Below are positions 1-9,209 of a DNA stretch of 64,000 nucleotides, in pieces. A model generated the notes under the pieces. The model searched no databases. It saw only the letters and a list, made by a program, of their open reading frames with translations, and had not been told where the DNA came from. This stretch comes from Nioella sp964229645. GTDB lineage: Bacteria; Pseudomonadota; Alphaproteobacteria; Rhodobacterales; Rhodobacteraceae. The first letter of the stretch is position 1. Each line of letters opens with the position of its first letter. Location: assembly GCF_964229645.1 (NCBI RefSeq), contig NZ_CAXREX010000182.1, forward strand, positions 48,985 through 112,984, written 5' to 3'. The translations under genes were made by a program, and so were the position numbers.

Positions 1-188
1 GGTTCCCGAAACCCACCTTCATCGGCGACACGATCGGGGTGCGCGTCACCGTGGCCGAGAAGCGCGAGACCTCGAAACCCGAACGCGGCATCCTGTCGTT
101 CCGGCGCGAGGTGACCAACCAGCGGGGGGAGACCGTGGTGGAAGGGGTCTGGAAACTGCTCGTCCGTCGTGCGCCACCGGGTGCCTGA
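1..188 (+). CDS. MaoC-like hot-dog dehydratase, C-terminal fragment
   Basis: Partial gene entering from the left edge; about 61 C-terminal residues are visible, read from base 3 to the TGA at 186-188. The segment has GDTI followed by a run ending in NQRGE and VVEG, as in the last strands of MaoC/(R)-enoyl-CoA hydratase hot-dog proteins. Such proteins hydrate enoyl-CoA thioesters or act as mesaconyl-CoA-hydratase-like enzymes. It lies directly upstream of the acyl-CoA synthetase, so it probably belongs to the same operon. The catalytic part is outside the window, so the exact substrate class is unknown. Confidence 0.7.
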   Translation, partial: FPKPTFIGDTIGVRVTVAEKRETSKPERGILSFRREVTNQRGETVVEGVWKLLVRRAPPGA

Positions 189-192
189 ACCG

Positions 193-2292
193 ATGAGGGC
201 GGGCGACTTCCCCGATCTCTCGCGGCTATTGTCGCCGCGCAGCGTGGCGATCCTGGGGGCCAGTGAACGCCCCCGAAGCGTGGGCAGTGACACCTTGCTG
301 AACCTTGCCGAGCATTCCGACTTTGAGGGAGGGATCTTCCCGGTCAATCCCGGGCGTGCAAGGGTTCATGGCCTGCGGGCCTATCCCGCAATGTCGGCCT
401 TGCCCGGCCCCGTTGATGTGGCGGTGGTGTGCCTTCCGGCGGAGGCGGTGATCGACGCCTTGCGGGATTGCGCCGCGGCAGGAACTGGGTTCGCGGTGGT
501 CTTCACCTCTGGCTTCGGCGAAACCGGGGATGCGGGCCGCGCCGCCGAGACCGAGATGGCTGAAATCGCCCGGCACAGCGGGATTCGCATCTATGGGCCG
601 AACTCGCCGGGGCTGAGCAACATCAATCGCCGCCTCGGGCTGACCTTCTCGCCGGTGTTCAAGAACGACACGCTGGGCGGCGGCATCGGGCTTGTCACAC
701 AGGGCGGCGGGCTTGGCCGCGCCTTTATCCAGGCCAGCGAACGCGGTGTCGGCGTCGGCCTGTGGTGCTCTACCGGCAACGAGGCCGACCTGACCATGGC
801 CGATGTCGTGCATCACATGGTGGGCGATCCCGACATAAGGGTAATCGCGCTTCTGGCCGAAGGCTTCCGCGACGGGCCGCGCTTTCTGGCAGCTGCCCGC
901 GCTGCCGCTCGCGCCGGCAAGCCGGTGGTGGCGATGAAGGTGGGCAAGTCGGACTATGGCGTTGCTGCCACCCGTTCGCACACCGCCGCGCTCGCCGGAT
1001 CGGCGGCGGTCACCTCGGCGCTGTTCCGCCAGCACGGCATCGTCGAGGTGGACGATCTGGACGAATTGATCGACACGGCGGCGCTGTTCGAGCGTGCGGG
1101 CATCGCCCGACGCCGGGGAATCTGCGTTTATTCCTTCTCTGGCGGCACCGCGGCGCTGGCCGCCGACATGGTGGGCAGCGCCGGTTTGACCCTGTCCGAA
1201 CTGGCCCCCGACACCCGCGCCGGGCTGCGCGCGCTGGCCCCGTCCTATGCGGCGGTCGATAACCCGGTGGACCTGACGACCCAGGTTTTCACGCAGGACA
1301 CGCTCAACCGCGACTGCCTGTCGCTGGTGGCGCGCGATCCGGCCACCGATGTTGTGCTTCTGCCGATTCCCGCCGACTACGGCCCGATCACCGACCGGTC
1401 CGCCGACGACATGGTCGCGCTGGCGCCGGACAGCCCGGCTCTGCTCCTGCCGGTCTGGATGAGCGGGCATCGCGCCGCTGGCTATGCCACGCTGAACGCG
1501 GCAGGGCTGGCGCCTTTTCGCAGCCTCGGCAAGGCGGTGACGGCGTTGAAGCGGCTGATCTGGCGCGGCGACTGGAGCCCCTCGGACACCGAGACCCCGT
1601 CGCTGCCCGCACTTCCGCCCGGCGAGCATGACGAGGCTGCCGCCAAGGCGGTGCTGGCCGACCTGGGTCTGACCGTGCCCGAAGGACGGGTCGTGACCAG
1701 TGCGAGGCAGGCAGGCGAGGCGGCGCGCGGGATCGGCTTTCCGGTGGTGCTCAAGGCGCTGGTGCCCGGTCTTCTGCACAAGACCGAAGCCGGGGCCGTA
1801 GCCGTCGGGCTGATGGATGAGCAGGCGCTGGCGGCGGCCTGGGACGCGATGGCGGCGTCGCTGGCGGCGCAGGGGCACAGGCTGGAGCGCGCTCTGGTTG
1901 AGCGCATGGAACAGGGGCCGGGCGTCGAGGTGATGGCGGGACTGCACCGCGATCCGGTGTTCGGCCCGGTGGTGAGCTTCGGCCTCGGCGGCGTGATGGT
2001 CGAGGCGCTTTCTGACGTCACGCACCGCGCCGCGCCCTTTGGGCGGGACGAGGCGCTGGCGATGATCGACGAGATCCGCGGACGCGCACTGCTGGGTCCG
2101 CTGCGCGGCCGCCCCGGCGCCGATCTGGGCGCGCTGGCCGATCTTCTCGTGATCCTGGCCGCCCTGGGTGCGCGCGGCGACATCGCGGAGATGGATCTCA
2201 ATCCGGTGCGCGCCGGTCCGGCGGGTGCCACGGTGCTTGACGCGGTGATCCTGCGCGCTCCGACCGACACAGAAGGAAAGGCAAGACAATGA
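193..2292 (+). CDS. NDP-forming acyl-CoA synthetase, fused alpha-beta type
   Basis: Single-chain acetate-CoA ligase (ADP-forming) family protein of about 699 residues, which interconverts acyl-CoA and acid with ADP/ATP. An N-terminal CoA-binding Rossmann domain starts at SVAILGAS (residues about 15-25). The central succinyl-CoA-ligase-like domain carries the phosphorylatable His in SHTAALAG (about residue 263). A C-terminal ATP-grasp domain has FPVVLKA and LLHKTEAGAV (from about residue 515). ATG 193 was chosen because it follows the upstream stop by four bases; GTG codons at 169 and 181 are alternatives and no strong Shine-Dalgarno decides. The stop overlaps the next start as ATGA, showing translational coupling. 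The substrate acid is unknown; the context suggests activation of an imported carboxylate. Confidence 0.88.
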   Translation: MRAGDFPDLSRLLSPRSVAILGASERPRSVGSDTLLNLAEHSDFEGGIFPVNPGRARVHGLRAYPAMSALPGPVDVAVVCLPAEAVIDALRDCAAAGTGFAVVFTSGFGETGDAGRAAETEMAEIARHSGIRIYGPNSPGLSNINRRLGLTFSPVFKNDTLGGGIGLVTQGGGLGRAFIQASERGVGVGLWCSTGNEADLTMADVVHHMVGDPDIRVIALLAEGFRDGPRFLAAARAAARAGKPVVAMKVGKSDYGVAATRSHTAALAGSAAVTSALFRQHGIVEVDDLDELIDTAALFERAGIARRRGICVYSFSGGTAALAADMVGSAGLTLSELAPDTRAGLRALAPSYAAVDNPVDLTTQVFTQDTLNRDCLSLVARDPATDVVLLPIPADYGPITDRSADDMVALAPDSPALLLPVWMSGHRAAGYATLNAAGLAPFRSLGKAVTALKRLIWRGDWSPSDTETPSLPALPPGEHDEAAAKAVLADLGLTVPEGRVVTSARQAGEAARGIGFPVVLKALVPGLLHKTEAGAVAVGLMDEQALAAAWDAMAASLAAQGHRLERALVERMEQGPGVEVMAGLHRDPVFGPVVSFGLGGVMVEALSDVTHRAAPFGRDEALAMIDEIRGRALLGPLRGRPGADLGALADLLVILAALGARGDIAEMDLNPVRAGPAGATVLDAVILRAPTDTEGKARQ

Positions 2293-3107
2293 CGGTAAAG
2301 ACGGACATCGGTTTCACCACCCGCGACCGCATCTATGTGCGCGGGCGCGATCTGGCCGATGACATCCTGGGCAAGATGGATTTCATCGACATGATCTATT
2401 TCACCGCCACGGGGAAGGAGCCGGATGCCCGCACCCGCGCGATGACCAATGCGATCATCGTCACCGCCACCGATCACGGCCTTACCCCCAGCGCCATCGC
2501 CGCGCGAATGACCATTCTCGGCGCGCCGGAATCGCTTCAGGGCGCGGTGGCTGCGGGCTTGCTGGGCGCGGGAAACCATTTTTTGGGCACCATGCAGAAC
2601 GCCGCCGCCTTTACCCGCGACGAGATCGGCGGGCTGTCTGACAGCGACGACGACGCAGCCTATGCCGCCCGCGCGCAGGAGGTCGTGCGCGCCTTTCGCG
2701 CGGCGCGCCGCATTGTGCCGGGCCTCGGCCATCCGATCCACGTCGAGGGCGACCCCCGCACGCCGGTTCTGCGGCGCATCGCGGGCGAGAACGGGTTCGA
2801 CGGGCGGCATTGGCGCTTCATGGCGGCCGTCGAGTCCGCCGCCCGCGAGGAATATGGCCGTCTGCTGCCCATCAACGCCGCCGGCGCGGTCGGGGCCACC
2901 GTTTCGGACATGGGGCTTGCCCCGATCTGGGCGCGGGCCTTCGCCCTGATTGGCCGATCCGCCGGGCTTCTGGCGCATCTGATGGAAGAACTCGAAAATC
3001 CACAGGGTCAGAAGATCTGGGACATGATCCTGGAACAGGACGACTCGGCGGAATGCGCCGGGATCGTAGACCCGGACTGCGCGGACAGCACAGGAGCGCA
3101 AAAATGA
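2289..3107 (+). CDS. Citryl-CoA lyase / small citrate-synthase-like protein (copy 1)
   Basis: A 272-residue protein of the short citrate-synthase superfamily branch related to the citryl-CoA lyase domain of ATP-citrate lyase. DHGLTPSA near residues 62-70 matches the oxaloacetate-binding His region, and PGLGHP followed by DPR (about residues 144-160) matches the second His/Arg block. The citrate-synthase LHG loop is replaced by GAGNHFLG, which fits the lyase branch. It is coupled by ATGA overlaps to both neighbours. A paralogue lies at 15057-15851. The family is known to cleave or condense CoA esters at a tertiary alcohol; the real substrate here is not known and need not be citryl-CoA. Confidence 0.75.
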   Translation: MTVKTDIGFTTRDRIYVRGRDLADDILGKMDFIDMIYFTATGKEPDARTRAMTNAIIVTATDHGLTPSAIAARMTILGAPESLQGAVAAGLLGAGNHFLGTMQNAAAFTRDEIGGLSDSDDDAAYAARAQEVVRAFRAARRIVPGLGHPIHVEGDPRTPVLRRIAGENGFDGRHWRFMAAVESAAREEYGRLLPINAAGAVGATVSDMGLAPIWARAFALIGRSAGLLAHLMEELENPQGQKIWDMILEQDDSAECAGIVDPDCADSTGAQK

Positions 3108-4225
3108 CCGGCACTGCACCGCTTTCGGGGCTTCGCGTCCTCGATCTGACCGAGCTTCTGCCCGGACCCTATGCCACGCAGCAACTGGCCGAGATGGGGG
3201 CCGAGGTCATCAAGGTCGAACGTCCCGCGGGCGACGCCGCGCGCGCCATGTTCCCCGGCCTCTTTGCCGCCGTGAACCGCGGCAAGAAAAGCATCGCCCT
3301 GAACCTCAAGGACGACACAGACCGCGCGGCTTTCCTGCGGCTGGCCAAACGGGCGGACGTCGTGATCGAGGGTTATCGCCCGGGCGTGACCGCGCGGCTG
3401 GGCATCGACTATGAGACGCTTTCGGCGCTCAATCCCGGCCTCGTCTACTGTTCGGTCAGCGGCTATGGTCAGACCGGGCCGGCGCGCGACTGGCCGGGGC
3501 ATGATCTGAACTACGCGGCGATGGCGGGCGCGGTGGCGATCTCGGGCGCGCCCGACGGACCGCCTGAATACACGACTGGCGTGCCGATCGGGGATCTCTC
3601 GGCAGCCATGTATGCCATCATCACCATTCTTGCTGCGTTGCGCGGACGCGACGCCACGGGGCGGGGCCAGTATCTGGACGTGGCGATCACCGACGCGCTG
3701 GCCAGTTGGGTCGCCCCGCGCTACGGCGTGTGGGACGCCGGACGCCAGGCCGGGCGCGAGATCACAAAGGCCGATATCCTGCGCCGCGCCGCCTATGGTA
3801 TCTTCGCGACCGCCGACGGAAAATATATGACCATCGGTGCGATCGAGACGCATTTCTTCCGCCGCCTGATCCGCGCCACCGGGATGACGGGCTTCGACGA
3901 TCCGGCGCTTGACGACTTCGCCGCACGCACCGACCGCACGGATGATATCAGCGCCGCCCTGACCCCGTTGATCGCCGCGCGTCCTTATGCGCATTGGGCG
4001 GAGATCTTTGAGGCCGAGGATGTTCCCTTCGCCCCGGTCAACGGGCTGGAGGATCTGGCACGAGACCCGCAGCTCAAGGCGCGCGGGATGGTGCGCTCAG
4101 CCGGCGCGGCGCAGGTGATGGCCTTCCCGGTGCCGATGGCTGGGATGAGTGATCCGGCGGGCCACGTCCCGGCAGTGGGCGAGCATCAGGCCGAAATTCT
4201 GGACCAAGCCGAAAGGCTGGAGTGA
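3104..4225 (+). CDS. CaiB/BaiF family protein, alpha-methylacyl-CoA racemase-like
   Basis: A 373-residue class III CoA-transferase-fold protein. The N-terminal ADVIK-type motif appears as GAEVIKVERP near residue 30. Residues GHDLNY (about 130) and the following IGDLSAAM match the His and Asp positions of alpha-methylacyl-CoA racemases; Asp in the first motif is also the catalytic position of formyl-CoA-transferase-type members. It may therefore epimerise a 2-methyl-branched acyl-CoA or move CoA between acids. ATG 3104 overlaps the preceding TGA (ATGA); the open frame extends further upstream only as a shadow of the previous gene. It lies seven bases upstream of an acyl-CoA dehydrogenase. Confidence 0.8.
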   Translation: MTGTAPLSGLRVLDLTELLPGPYATQQLAEMGAEVIKVERPAGDAARAMFPGLFAAVNRGKKSIALNLKDDTDRAAFLRLAKRADVVIEGYRPGVTARLGIDYETLSALNPGLVYCSVSGYGQTGPARDWPGHDLNYAAMAGAVAISGAPDGPPEYTTGVPIGDLSAAMYAIITILAALRGRDATGRGQYLDVAITDALASWVAPRYGVWDAGRQAGREITKADILRRAAYGIFATADGKYMTIGAIETHFFRRLIRATGMTGFDDPALDDFAARTDRTDDISAALTPLIAARPYAHWAEIFEAEDVPFAPVNGLEDLARDPQLKARGMVRSAGAAQVMAFPVPMAGMSDPAGHVPAVGEHQAEILDQAERLE

Positions 4226-4231
4226 GGACCG

Positions 4232-5386
4232 ATGCAGTTTGAGCTGGACGACTGGCAGGAAACGGCGCGGCGCAGCTTCCGCAAATACCTTGACGCCGAG
4301 GTGGCGCCGTTGGTCGAGGCGCACGAGGATGCCCACCGTCCGCCGCCGCCCGAAGTGTTGCAAAAGATGGGCGAGTTCGGCCTTCTGGGCGGCCTTTTGC
4401 CCGAGGCGCAGGGCGGGGCGGGTCTGGACTACCTCACCTATTGCACGCTCCTGTGCGAGCTGTCGCAGGTCTGGCCGTCCCTGCGCAGCATCGTCAGCAC
4501 CTCCAACCTGGTCCTGATGATCATTGCGCAGCGCGGAACGCCAGAGCAGCAGCAAAGATGGCTGGGCGATCTGGTGTCGGGCCGCAAGACCGCCTTCTTC
4601 GCGCTGACCGAACCCAATGTCGGCTCGGACGCCAGCAATGTCGAGACACGGGCCCGGCGCGACGGCGATGGCTGGCGGCTGAACGGTCGCAAGCTGTATA
4701 TTTCGAATGGGACGGGGGCCGATCTGGGCGTTGTCTTCGCGCGTTCGGGTGAGGGCGAAAGAGCAGGGGTCTCGGCCTTCGTGGTCGAGACCGGCGCGTC
4801 GGGGTTCTCGGCGCGCGAGGTGCGCAGCATGGGCATGAACGCCTGCCCGCTGGGCGAGCTTCTGTTCGAAGACGTGAGGCTGCCACCCGATCACCTGATC
4901 GGCACCGAGGGCGAGGCCTTTGCCATCGCCAAGCACTATCTGAACGTGGGCCGCTGCTTTGTGTCCTTCACCTGCCTCGGCCTGTCGATTGCCGCCTACG
5001 AGGCGGCGCTGCGCTATGCCGGTGAACGGGAACAGTTCGGGCGCAAGATCGGCGGTTTCCAACTGGTTCAGCAGATGATCGCCGACATGATGACCGGCGT
5101 GGAAACCTCGCGTATGCTGGCTTGCCGGGCGGCCGACGCGCTGGACCGCGGCGCGCCGGATCGCGGCCGCGCCTGCTCGATGGCCAAGCGCCACAATTCC
5201 GACACGGCGCTCAGGGTCTGCGAGACCGCTTTGCAGGTGCATGGCGGGGCGGGCTATACCCGGGACTTCCCGGTGGAGCGCTACTATCGCGACGTGCGCC
5301 ACCTGACGATTGCCGAAGGCACAAACCAGCTTCAGGCGCTGCTTCTGGCGCAGGGGGCCCTGGGCATCTCGGCGCTGCGGGGCTGA
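4232..5386 (+). CDS. Acyl-CoA dehydrogenase
   Basis: FAD-dependent acyl-CoA dehydrogenase of 384 residues that would introduce an alpha,beta double bond. It shows FALTEPNVGSDAS (FAD/substrate loop, about residues 123-135), the REQFGRKIG signature near residue 265 and IAEGTNQ near the C terminus, where the Glu is the catalytic base of short/medium-chain members. The start has GAGG five to eight bases upstream. It is the last gene of the plus-strand operon and converges on livF, with about 75 bases between the two stops. Its substrate is probably the acyl-CoA made by the upstream synthetase. Confidence 0.9.
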   Translation: MQFELDDWQETARRSFRKYLDAEVAPLVEAHEDAHRPPPPEVLQKMGEFGLLGGLLPEAQGGAGLDYLTYCTLLCELSQVWPSLRSIVSTSNLVLMIIAQRGTPEQQQRWLGDLVSGRKTAFFALTEPNVGSDASNVETRARRDGDGWRLNGRKLYISNGTGADLGVVFARSGEGERAGVSAFVVETGASGFSAREVRSMGMNACPLGELLFEDVRLPPDHLIGTEGEAFAIAKHYLNVGRCFVSFTCLGLSIAAYEAALRYAGEREQFGRKIGGFQLVQQMIADMMTGVETSRMLACRAADALDRGAPDRGRACSMAKRHNSDTALRVCETALQVHGGAGYTRDFPVERYYRDVRHLTIAEGTNQLQALLLAQGALGISALRG

Positions 5387-5460
5387 CCGGTCCGCAGTTT
5401 GCGCACGGCCTGCCGCCGATGCCGGTCTGAATGGCAGGCGGAATGCGGGCACCGGGCGGG

Positions 5461-6168
5461 TCAGATTCCCAAATACGAACGGCGCACATGATCGTCGTGG
5501 CGCAAGACGTCGGAGGCTCCGGTGAGAGCGATTGTCCCGTTTTCCAGAACATAGGCGCGGCTGGCGAAATCCAGCGCCATGTAGACATCCTGTTCCACGA
5601 GAAGAATGGTCAGGCCGGTGCGGCGAAGACCGTCGAGGGCCTCGTACATCTGCTCGACCACCAGAGGCGCGAGGCCGAGCGACGGCTCGTCGAGCATGAT
5701 CATGCTGGGCCGGGACATAAGCGCGCGCCCGATCGCCAGCATCTGCTGCTGACCGCCCGAGAGCCCTCCGGCAAGTTCGCGGGCCTTCTGGCTCAGCATC
5801 GGAAAGAGTTCGTAGACCTCGGAAAGGGCGCTCTTCCGGTCTTTCGTGTCGGATGCGGCGCTTGCGCCCACGATCAGGTTCTGTTCGACCGTGAGCGACC
5901 CGAAGACGTGCCGCGCCTCGGGTACATGAACGAGGCCAAGGCGCGGAATCTCGCTGGCGGCAAGGCCGCCGATCTCCTTGCCATCGTAGCGGATTGTCCC
6001 GGAACGGGCGGCCACGAGGCCCGAAATCGTGCGCAGAAGGGTGGATTTGCCCGCGCCGTTCGGCCCGATCACAGCCACGACCTCGCCCTCGGCGATCTCG
6101 ATGCTGACACCGTGGAGCACGTCGAGCAGACCGTAACCGGAGACGAGAGACTCGATCGACAGCTTCAT
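5461..6168 (-). CDS. livF: Branched-chain-type ABC transporter ATPase LivF
   Basis: A 235-residue ABC ATPase of the LivF type, one of the two nucleotide-binding subunits of hydrophobic amino-acid/carboxylate importers. Walker A GPNGAGKST (about residues 33-41), signature LSGGQQQ (about 134) and Walker B MIMLDEPSLG (about 156) are all intact. Its ATG overlaps the stop of the acyl-CoA dehydrogenase gene before it by four bases. It is the distal gene of the livK-livH-livMG-dehydrogenase-livF operon. The transporter family carries amino acids, aromatic acids, urea and other acids, so leucine is not implied. Confidence 0.92.
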   Translation of the reverse strand: MKLSIESLVSGYGLLDVLHGVSIEIAEGEVVAVIGPNGAGKSTLLRTISGLVAARSGTIRYDGKEIGGLAASEIPRLGLVHVPEARHVFGSLTVEQNLIVGASAASDTKDRKSALSEVYELFPMLSQKARELAGGLSGGQQQMLAIGRALMSRPSMIMLDEPSLGLAPLVVEQMYEALDGLRRTGLTILLVEQDVYMALDFASRAYVLENGTIALTGASDVLRHDDHVRRSYLGI

Positions 6169-7340
6169 CTTGGGCCCCGAGTAGATGTGCGGGGCCGGCC
6201 CAGGATCGTGTTGGAGATGATGTTGCGCTGAATCTGGTTGGTGCCCTCGATGATCTGCAGAACCTTGGCGTCGCGGAAGTAGCGGTTGATCGGAACCTCG
6301 CTCGAGATGCCCGCCGCCCCGAAAAGCTGGACGGCGTCCTGGGCCACCTGCATCGCGGTGTCGGTGGCGAACCGCTTGGCCATCGCGGCCGCCGCAGCCA
6401 GTTCGGTTCCTGTCTTGCCGGCGTCCACCAGGGCGGCGGCGCGATAGACCAGCAGCCGCGATGCCTCCACTCCGGTTGCCATGTCGGCGATCATCCAGCG
6501 CACGCCCTGGAAGTCGGATACCGCCTGCCCGAAGGCCTGCCGTTCGAGGATGAAATCGCGCGCGAGTTCCATCGCTCCCTGGGCCAGACCGACGCCGCGT
6601 GCCCCGATGATCGGACGCGACTGGTTGAACGCTTCCATCACGATCTTGAAGCCCTTGCCCTCGGGGCCGATCCGGTTGGCGGCGGGCACGATCATGTCCT
6701 CGAAATGCAGTGCGTTCGAAGGCACGCCCCGGGCGCCCAGCTTGTCTTCCTTGCGGCCAAGCTCGAAGCCCTTCGTGCCCTTTTCGACGATGAAGAAGTT
6801 GATCTCTCCGGTGCTGTCGCTGGCGCCGGTCTTGGCCGCGACAAGAACGAAGTCGGCGACCGCCGAGTTGGTGCTCCAGATTTTCTGGCCATTGATGCGA
6901 TAAGCGTCGCCCTCGCGCACAGCGCGGGTGCGGATCCCGGCAACATCCGATCCGCTTTGCGGCTCGGTGACCGCCAGCGCACTCCGCAGGCTGCCATCGG
7001 CCAAGCCGGGCAGGAAGCGCGCCTTCTGCGCCTCGTCACCGCCGAACAGGATCGCACCGAACGGGACCCACTGCACGATCAGCAGATAGGCGGTATTATA
7101 GCAGACGCGCGCCAGTTCCTCGACCGCGACGCAGGCGGCAAGCTGGCTTCCCATGCCGCCGTGCTCGGCCGGAAACGGCAAGGTGAACATCCCCAGTTCG
7201 CGCAGCAGATCGAACATGTCCTGCGGGTACTCCCCGCTGCGGTCGATTTCGTGGGCGCGGGGCGCCACGCGCTCGTTGGCGACGCGCCGCACCATCTGCT
7301 GCACTTCCCTGACGTCCTCGGGCAGATCAAACATCATCAT
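6165..7340 (-). CDS. Acyl-CoA dehydrogenase inside the liv operon
   Basis: A 391-residue acyl-CoA dehydrogenase with AVTEPQSGSD (about residue 125), ERQAFGQAVSDFQ (about 270) and a C-terminal IIEGTNQIQR with the usual catalytic Glu. The preceding livMG stop is followed immediately by ATG triplets (TGA-ATG-ATG-ATG), and its own stop overlaps the livF start, so it is translated with the transporter. The first or second ATG may be used. The arrangement suggests that the imported ligand, once a CoA thioester, is oxidised by this enzyme. Confidence 0.9.
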   Translation of the reverse strand: MMMFDLPEDVREVQQMVRRVANERVAPRAHEIDRSGEYPQDMFDLLRELGMFTLPFPAEHGGMGSQLAACVAVEELARVCYNTAYLLIVQWVPFGAILFGGDEAQKARFLPGLADGSLRSALAVTEPQSGSDVAGIRTRAVREGDAYRINGQKIWSTNSAVADFVLVAAKTGASDSTGEINFFIVEKGTKGFELGRKEDKLGARGVPSNALHFEDMIVPAANRIGPEGKGFKIVMEAFNQSRPIIGARGVGLAQGAMELARDFILERQAFGQAVSDFQGVRWMIADMATGVEASRLLVYRAAALVDAGKTGTELAAAAAMAKRFATDTAMQVAQDAVQLFGAAGISSEVPINRYFRDAKVLQIIEGTNQIQRNIISNTILGRPRTSTRGPR

Positions 7341-9209
7341 TCAGGTTTCTCCGTTGTCGGCGTTGTCGGATGCTGCGGCGGCAGAGGCTTGCTGCGCGCG
7401 CTTGCCGAGATAGGCTTCGATCACGTGGGGATCCCGACTGACCTCGCTTGGCAGCCCCTCGGCTATCACCGCGCCCGCATCGAGCACCACAATCCGGTCG
7501 CAAAGCTCCATCACCGCATGCATCACGTGCTCGATGATCACCACGGTGATCCCTTCCGCGCGCAGGCCGCGGATGAGCGCGATCACGCTTGTCACCTCGG
7601 TCGGTGTCAGCCCCGCCATGACTTCGTCGAGCAGCAACAGAGAAGGTCCCGTTGCAAGGGCGCGCGCGATTTCCAGCCGACGCCGCTCGGACAGCGTGAG
7701 TTCTGCACAGGGCACATCTCGGCGTGTCTCGAGCCCGACACGGGAAAGCACCCGACCGGCGATGCTGCGGGCTTCGTCGAAGGAGCGGTCGGGAAGCGCG
7801 GCAGTGAACACCGCCTCGGCCACCGTGAAGGACGCGAAAGTCTGCGTGATCTGGAAGGTGCGCGCGATGCCCAGTTGGGTGCATTCGTGCGGGGCCAGCC
7901 CGTCGACGCGCTGTCCGAGCAGGGTTATCCGGCCGCGGCTTGGCGGAAAGGCACCGCCGAGCAGGTTGAAGAAGGTCGTCTTGCCGGCGCCGTTGGGGCC
8001 GATCAGGCCGAGGATTTCGCCCTGACGAACTTCGAGATCGACCGACTGCAGTGCCGTCACGCCGCCAAAGTCACGGCCCACGCCATCTGCGGTGAGAATT
8101 TTCCCGCCATCCTCAAGATCGGCGGCGTGGCGCCGGGGCAACGGCCCGGCAGCGACGGACTGCGGCACGGAAAGGGTGAAGCCGGAAAACCATCGCCCGC
8201 CCAGTGCCCTGCGCAACTGCCCGATCAGCCCCCCCGGCAGAAGCAGGATCACCGCGACAAGGGCGGCGCCGTAGACCAGCTGGTGCGCGCCTGCCCCAAG
8301 CGACATCAACTGCACGCGCATGATCTCGCCCAGGGGGAAGAGCACAAGGGTGCCCACGACCGGACCCAGAAGTGTTCCGGTGCCACCGACAACCGAGAAC
8401 AGCAGGATCAGAATGATCACATGCACGCCCAGCACCGAATGCGGGTCTATGAAGCCCACGAACTGCGCGTAGAAGCCGCCCGCCACCGAGGTCGCCGCGG
8501 CGCTGATGGCGAAGGCGAGCTGTTTGGACCGGAAAAGATTGATGCCCGACGCCGCGGCTGCGGCCTCGTTGTCCCGGGTGGCGCGCCAGATGAAGCCGTG
8601 GCGCGAATTCAGAAGCGCCTGCAGGACGAGCAGGAGCACCGTGTTGAATACCGCGATGACGAGCAGATAGGGCCAGAGGTCCTGAAAGCGCAGGGCCGCA
8701 AGACCGGTCTCGTCAAGCGGCATGAACATGCCGTTGGTGCCACCGAGTGCTCTGACCCCCGACACCCCGTAGAAAAGCGCATAGGCCAGGGCAAGCGTCA
8801 GGAGCGCAAAGACGAGGTGGCTGAGACCTTTCCGGAACGGAATGTAACCCGCCGCCAGGGCGAGAACGACCGACAGGGCCATGCCGAAGATCATCCCCAG
8901 CCAGGGACTGACCCCATAGGTGGTGGCAAGGTAGATGGTGCAGTAGGCACCGACACCGAAGAAGGCCCCGTGGCCAAAGGAGACCTGGCCGACATAGCCG
9001 CCGATCAGGTTCCAGGCCGTGCAGAGGTAGCACCACACGAGCATCATCACCGCGACGCTGACCCAGTAGGCGTTCAGAACGGTGAGGGCGATCACCACCG
9101 CCACCCAGATGACCAGGATGGCGACTGCACCCTCGCTGCGCAGCACGCCTGCTATGGCACCCGCCGGGGATCGACCGAGGCGGACCGCGGTATCCGGTTT
9201 GCCGCTCAT
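7341..9209 (-). CDS. Fused LivM permease / LivG ATPase
   Basis: A 622-residue fusion. Residues about 20-330 form a hydrophobic LivM-like permease with GQVSFGHGAFFGVGAY and a long run of membrane segments. Residues about 365-610 are a LivG-type ABC ATPase with Walker A GPNGAGKTT, a signature region written LTLSERRRLEIARAL, and Walker B LLLLDEVMAGLTP. It supplies one channel half and one ATPase in one chain, pairing with LivH and LivF. Such fusions exist in other proteobacteria. It overlaps livH by four bases (ATGA) at its start and abuts the dehydrogenase gene at its end. Confidence 0.9.
   Translation of the reverse strand: MSGKPDTAVRLGRSPAGAIAGVLRSEGAVAILVIWVAVVIALTVLNAYWVSVAVMMLVWCYLCTAWNLIGGYVGQVSFGHGAFFGVGAYCTIYLATTYGVSPWLGMIFGMALSVVLALAAGYIPFRKGLSHLVFALLTLALAYALFYGVSGVRALGGTNGMFMPLDETGLAALRFQDLWPYLLVIAVFNTVLLLVLQALLNSRHGFIWRATRDNEAAAAASGINLFRSKQLAFAISAAATSVAGGFYAQFVGFIDPHSVLGVHVIILILLFSVVGGTGTLLGPVVGTLVLFPLGEIMRVQLMSLGAGAHQLVYGAALVAVILLLPGGLIGQLRRALGGRWFSGFTLSVPQSVAAGPLPRRHAADLEDGGKILTADGVGRDFGGVTALQSVDLEVRQGEILGLIGPNGAGKTTFFNLLGGAFPPSRGRITLLGQRVDGLAPHECTQLGIARTFQITQTFASFTVAEAVFTAALPDRSFDEARSIAGRVLSRVGLETRRDVPCAELTLSERRRLEIARALATGPSLLLLDEVMAGLTPTEVTSVIALIRGLRAEGITVVIIEHVMHAVMELCDRIVVLDAGAVIAEGLPSEVSRDPHVIEAYLGKRAQQASAAAASDNADNGET

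Noticed and set aside
2810..3103. N-terminal extension of the racemase-like protein
   Set aside because: It is the out-of-frame shadow of the citryl-CoA-lyase-like gene; family similarity begins only after ATG 3104, which overlaps the upstream stop.
226..3119. Very long open frames on the minus strand opposite the first operon (also opposite 6.7-9.3, 13.9-15.9, 17.7-21.4, 22.9-24.6 and 48-51 kb)
   Set aside because: High GC makes third-position-driven antisense frames; their translations are Arg/Gly/His/Ala-rich without any family motif, and the opposite strand carries clear enzymes.
5387..5460. GCCTGCC and GGCAGGC repeat between the convergent dehydrogenase and livF genes as a terminator
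   Set aside because: The loop is 18 bases and there is no T-tract, so the support is too weak.
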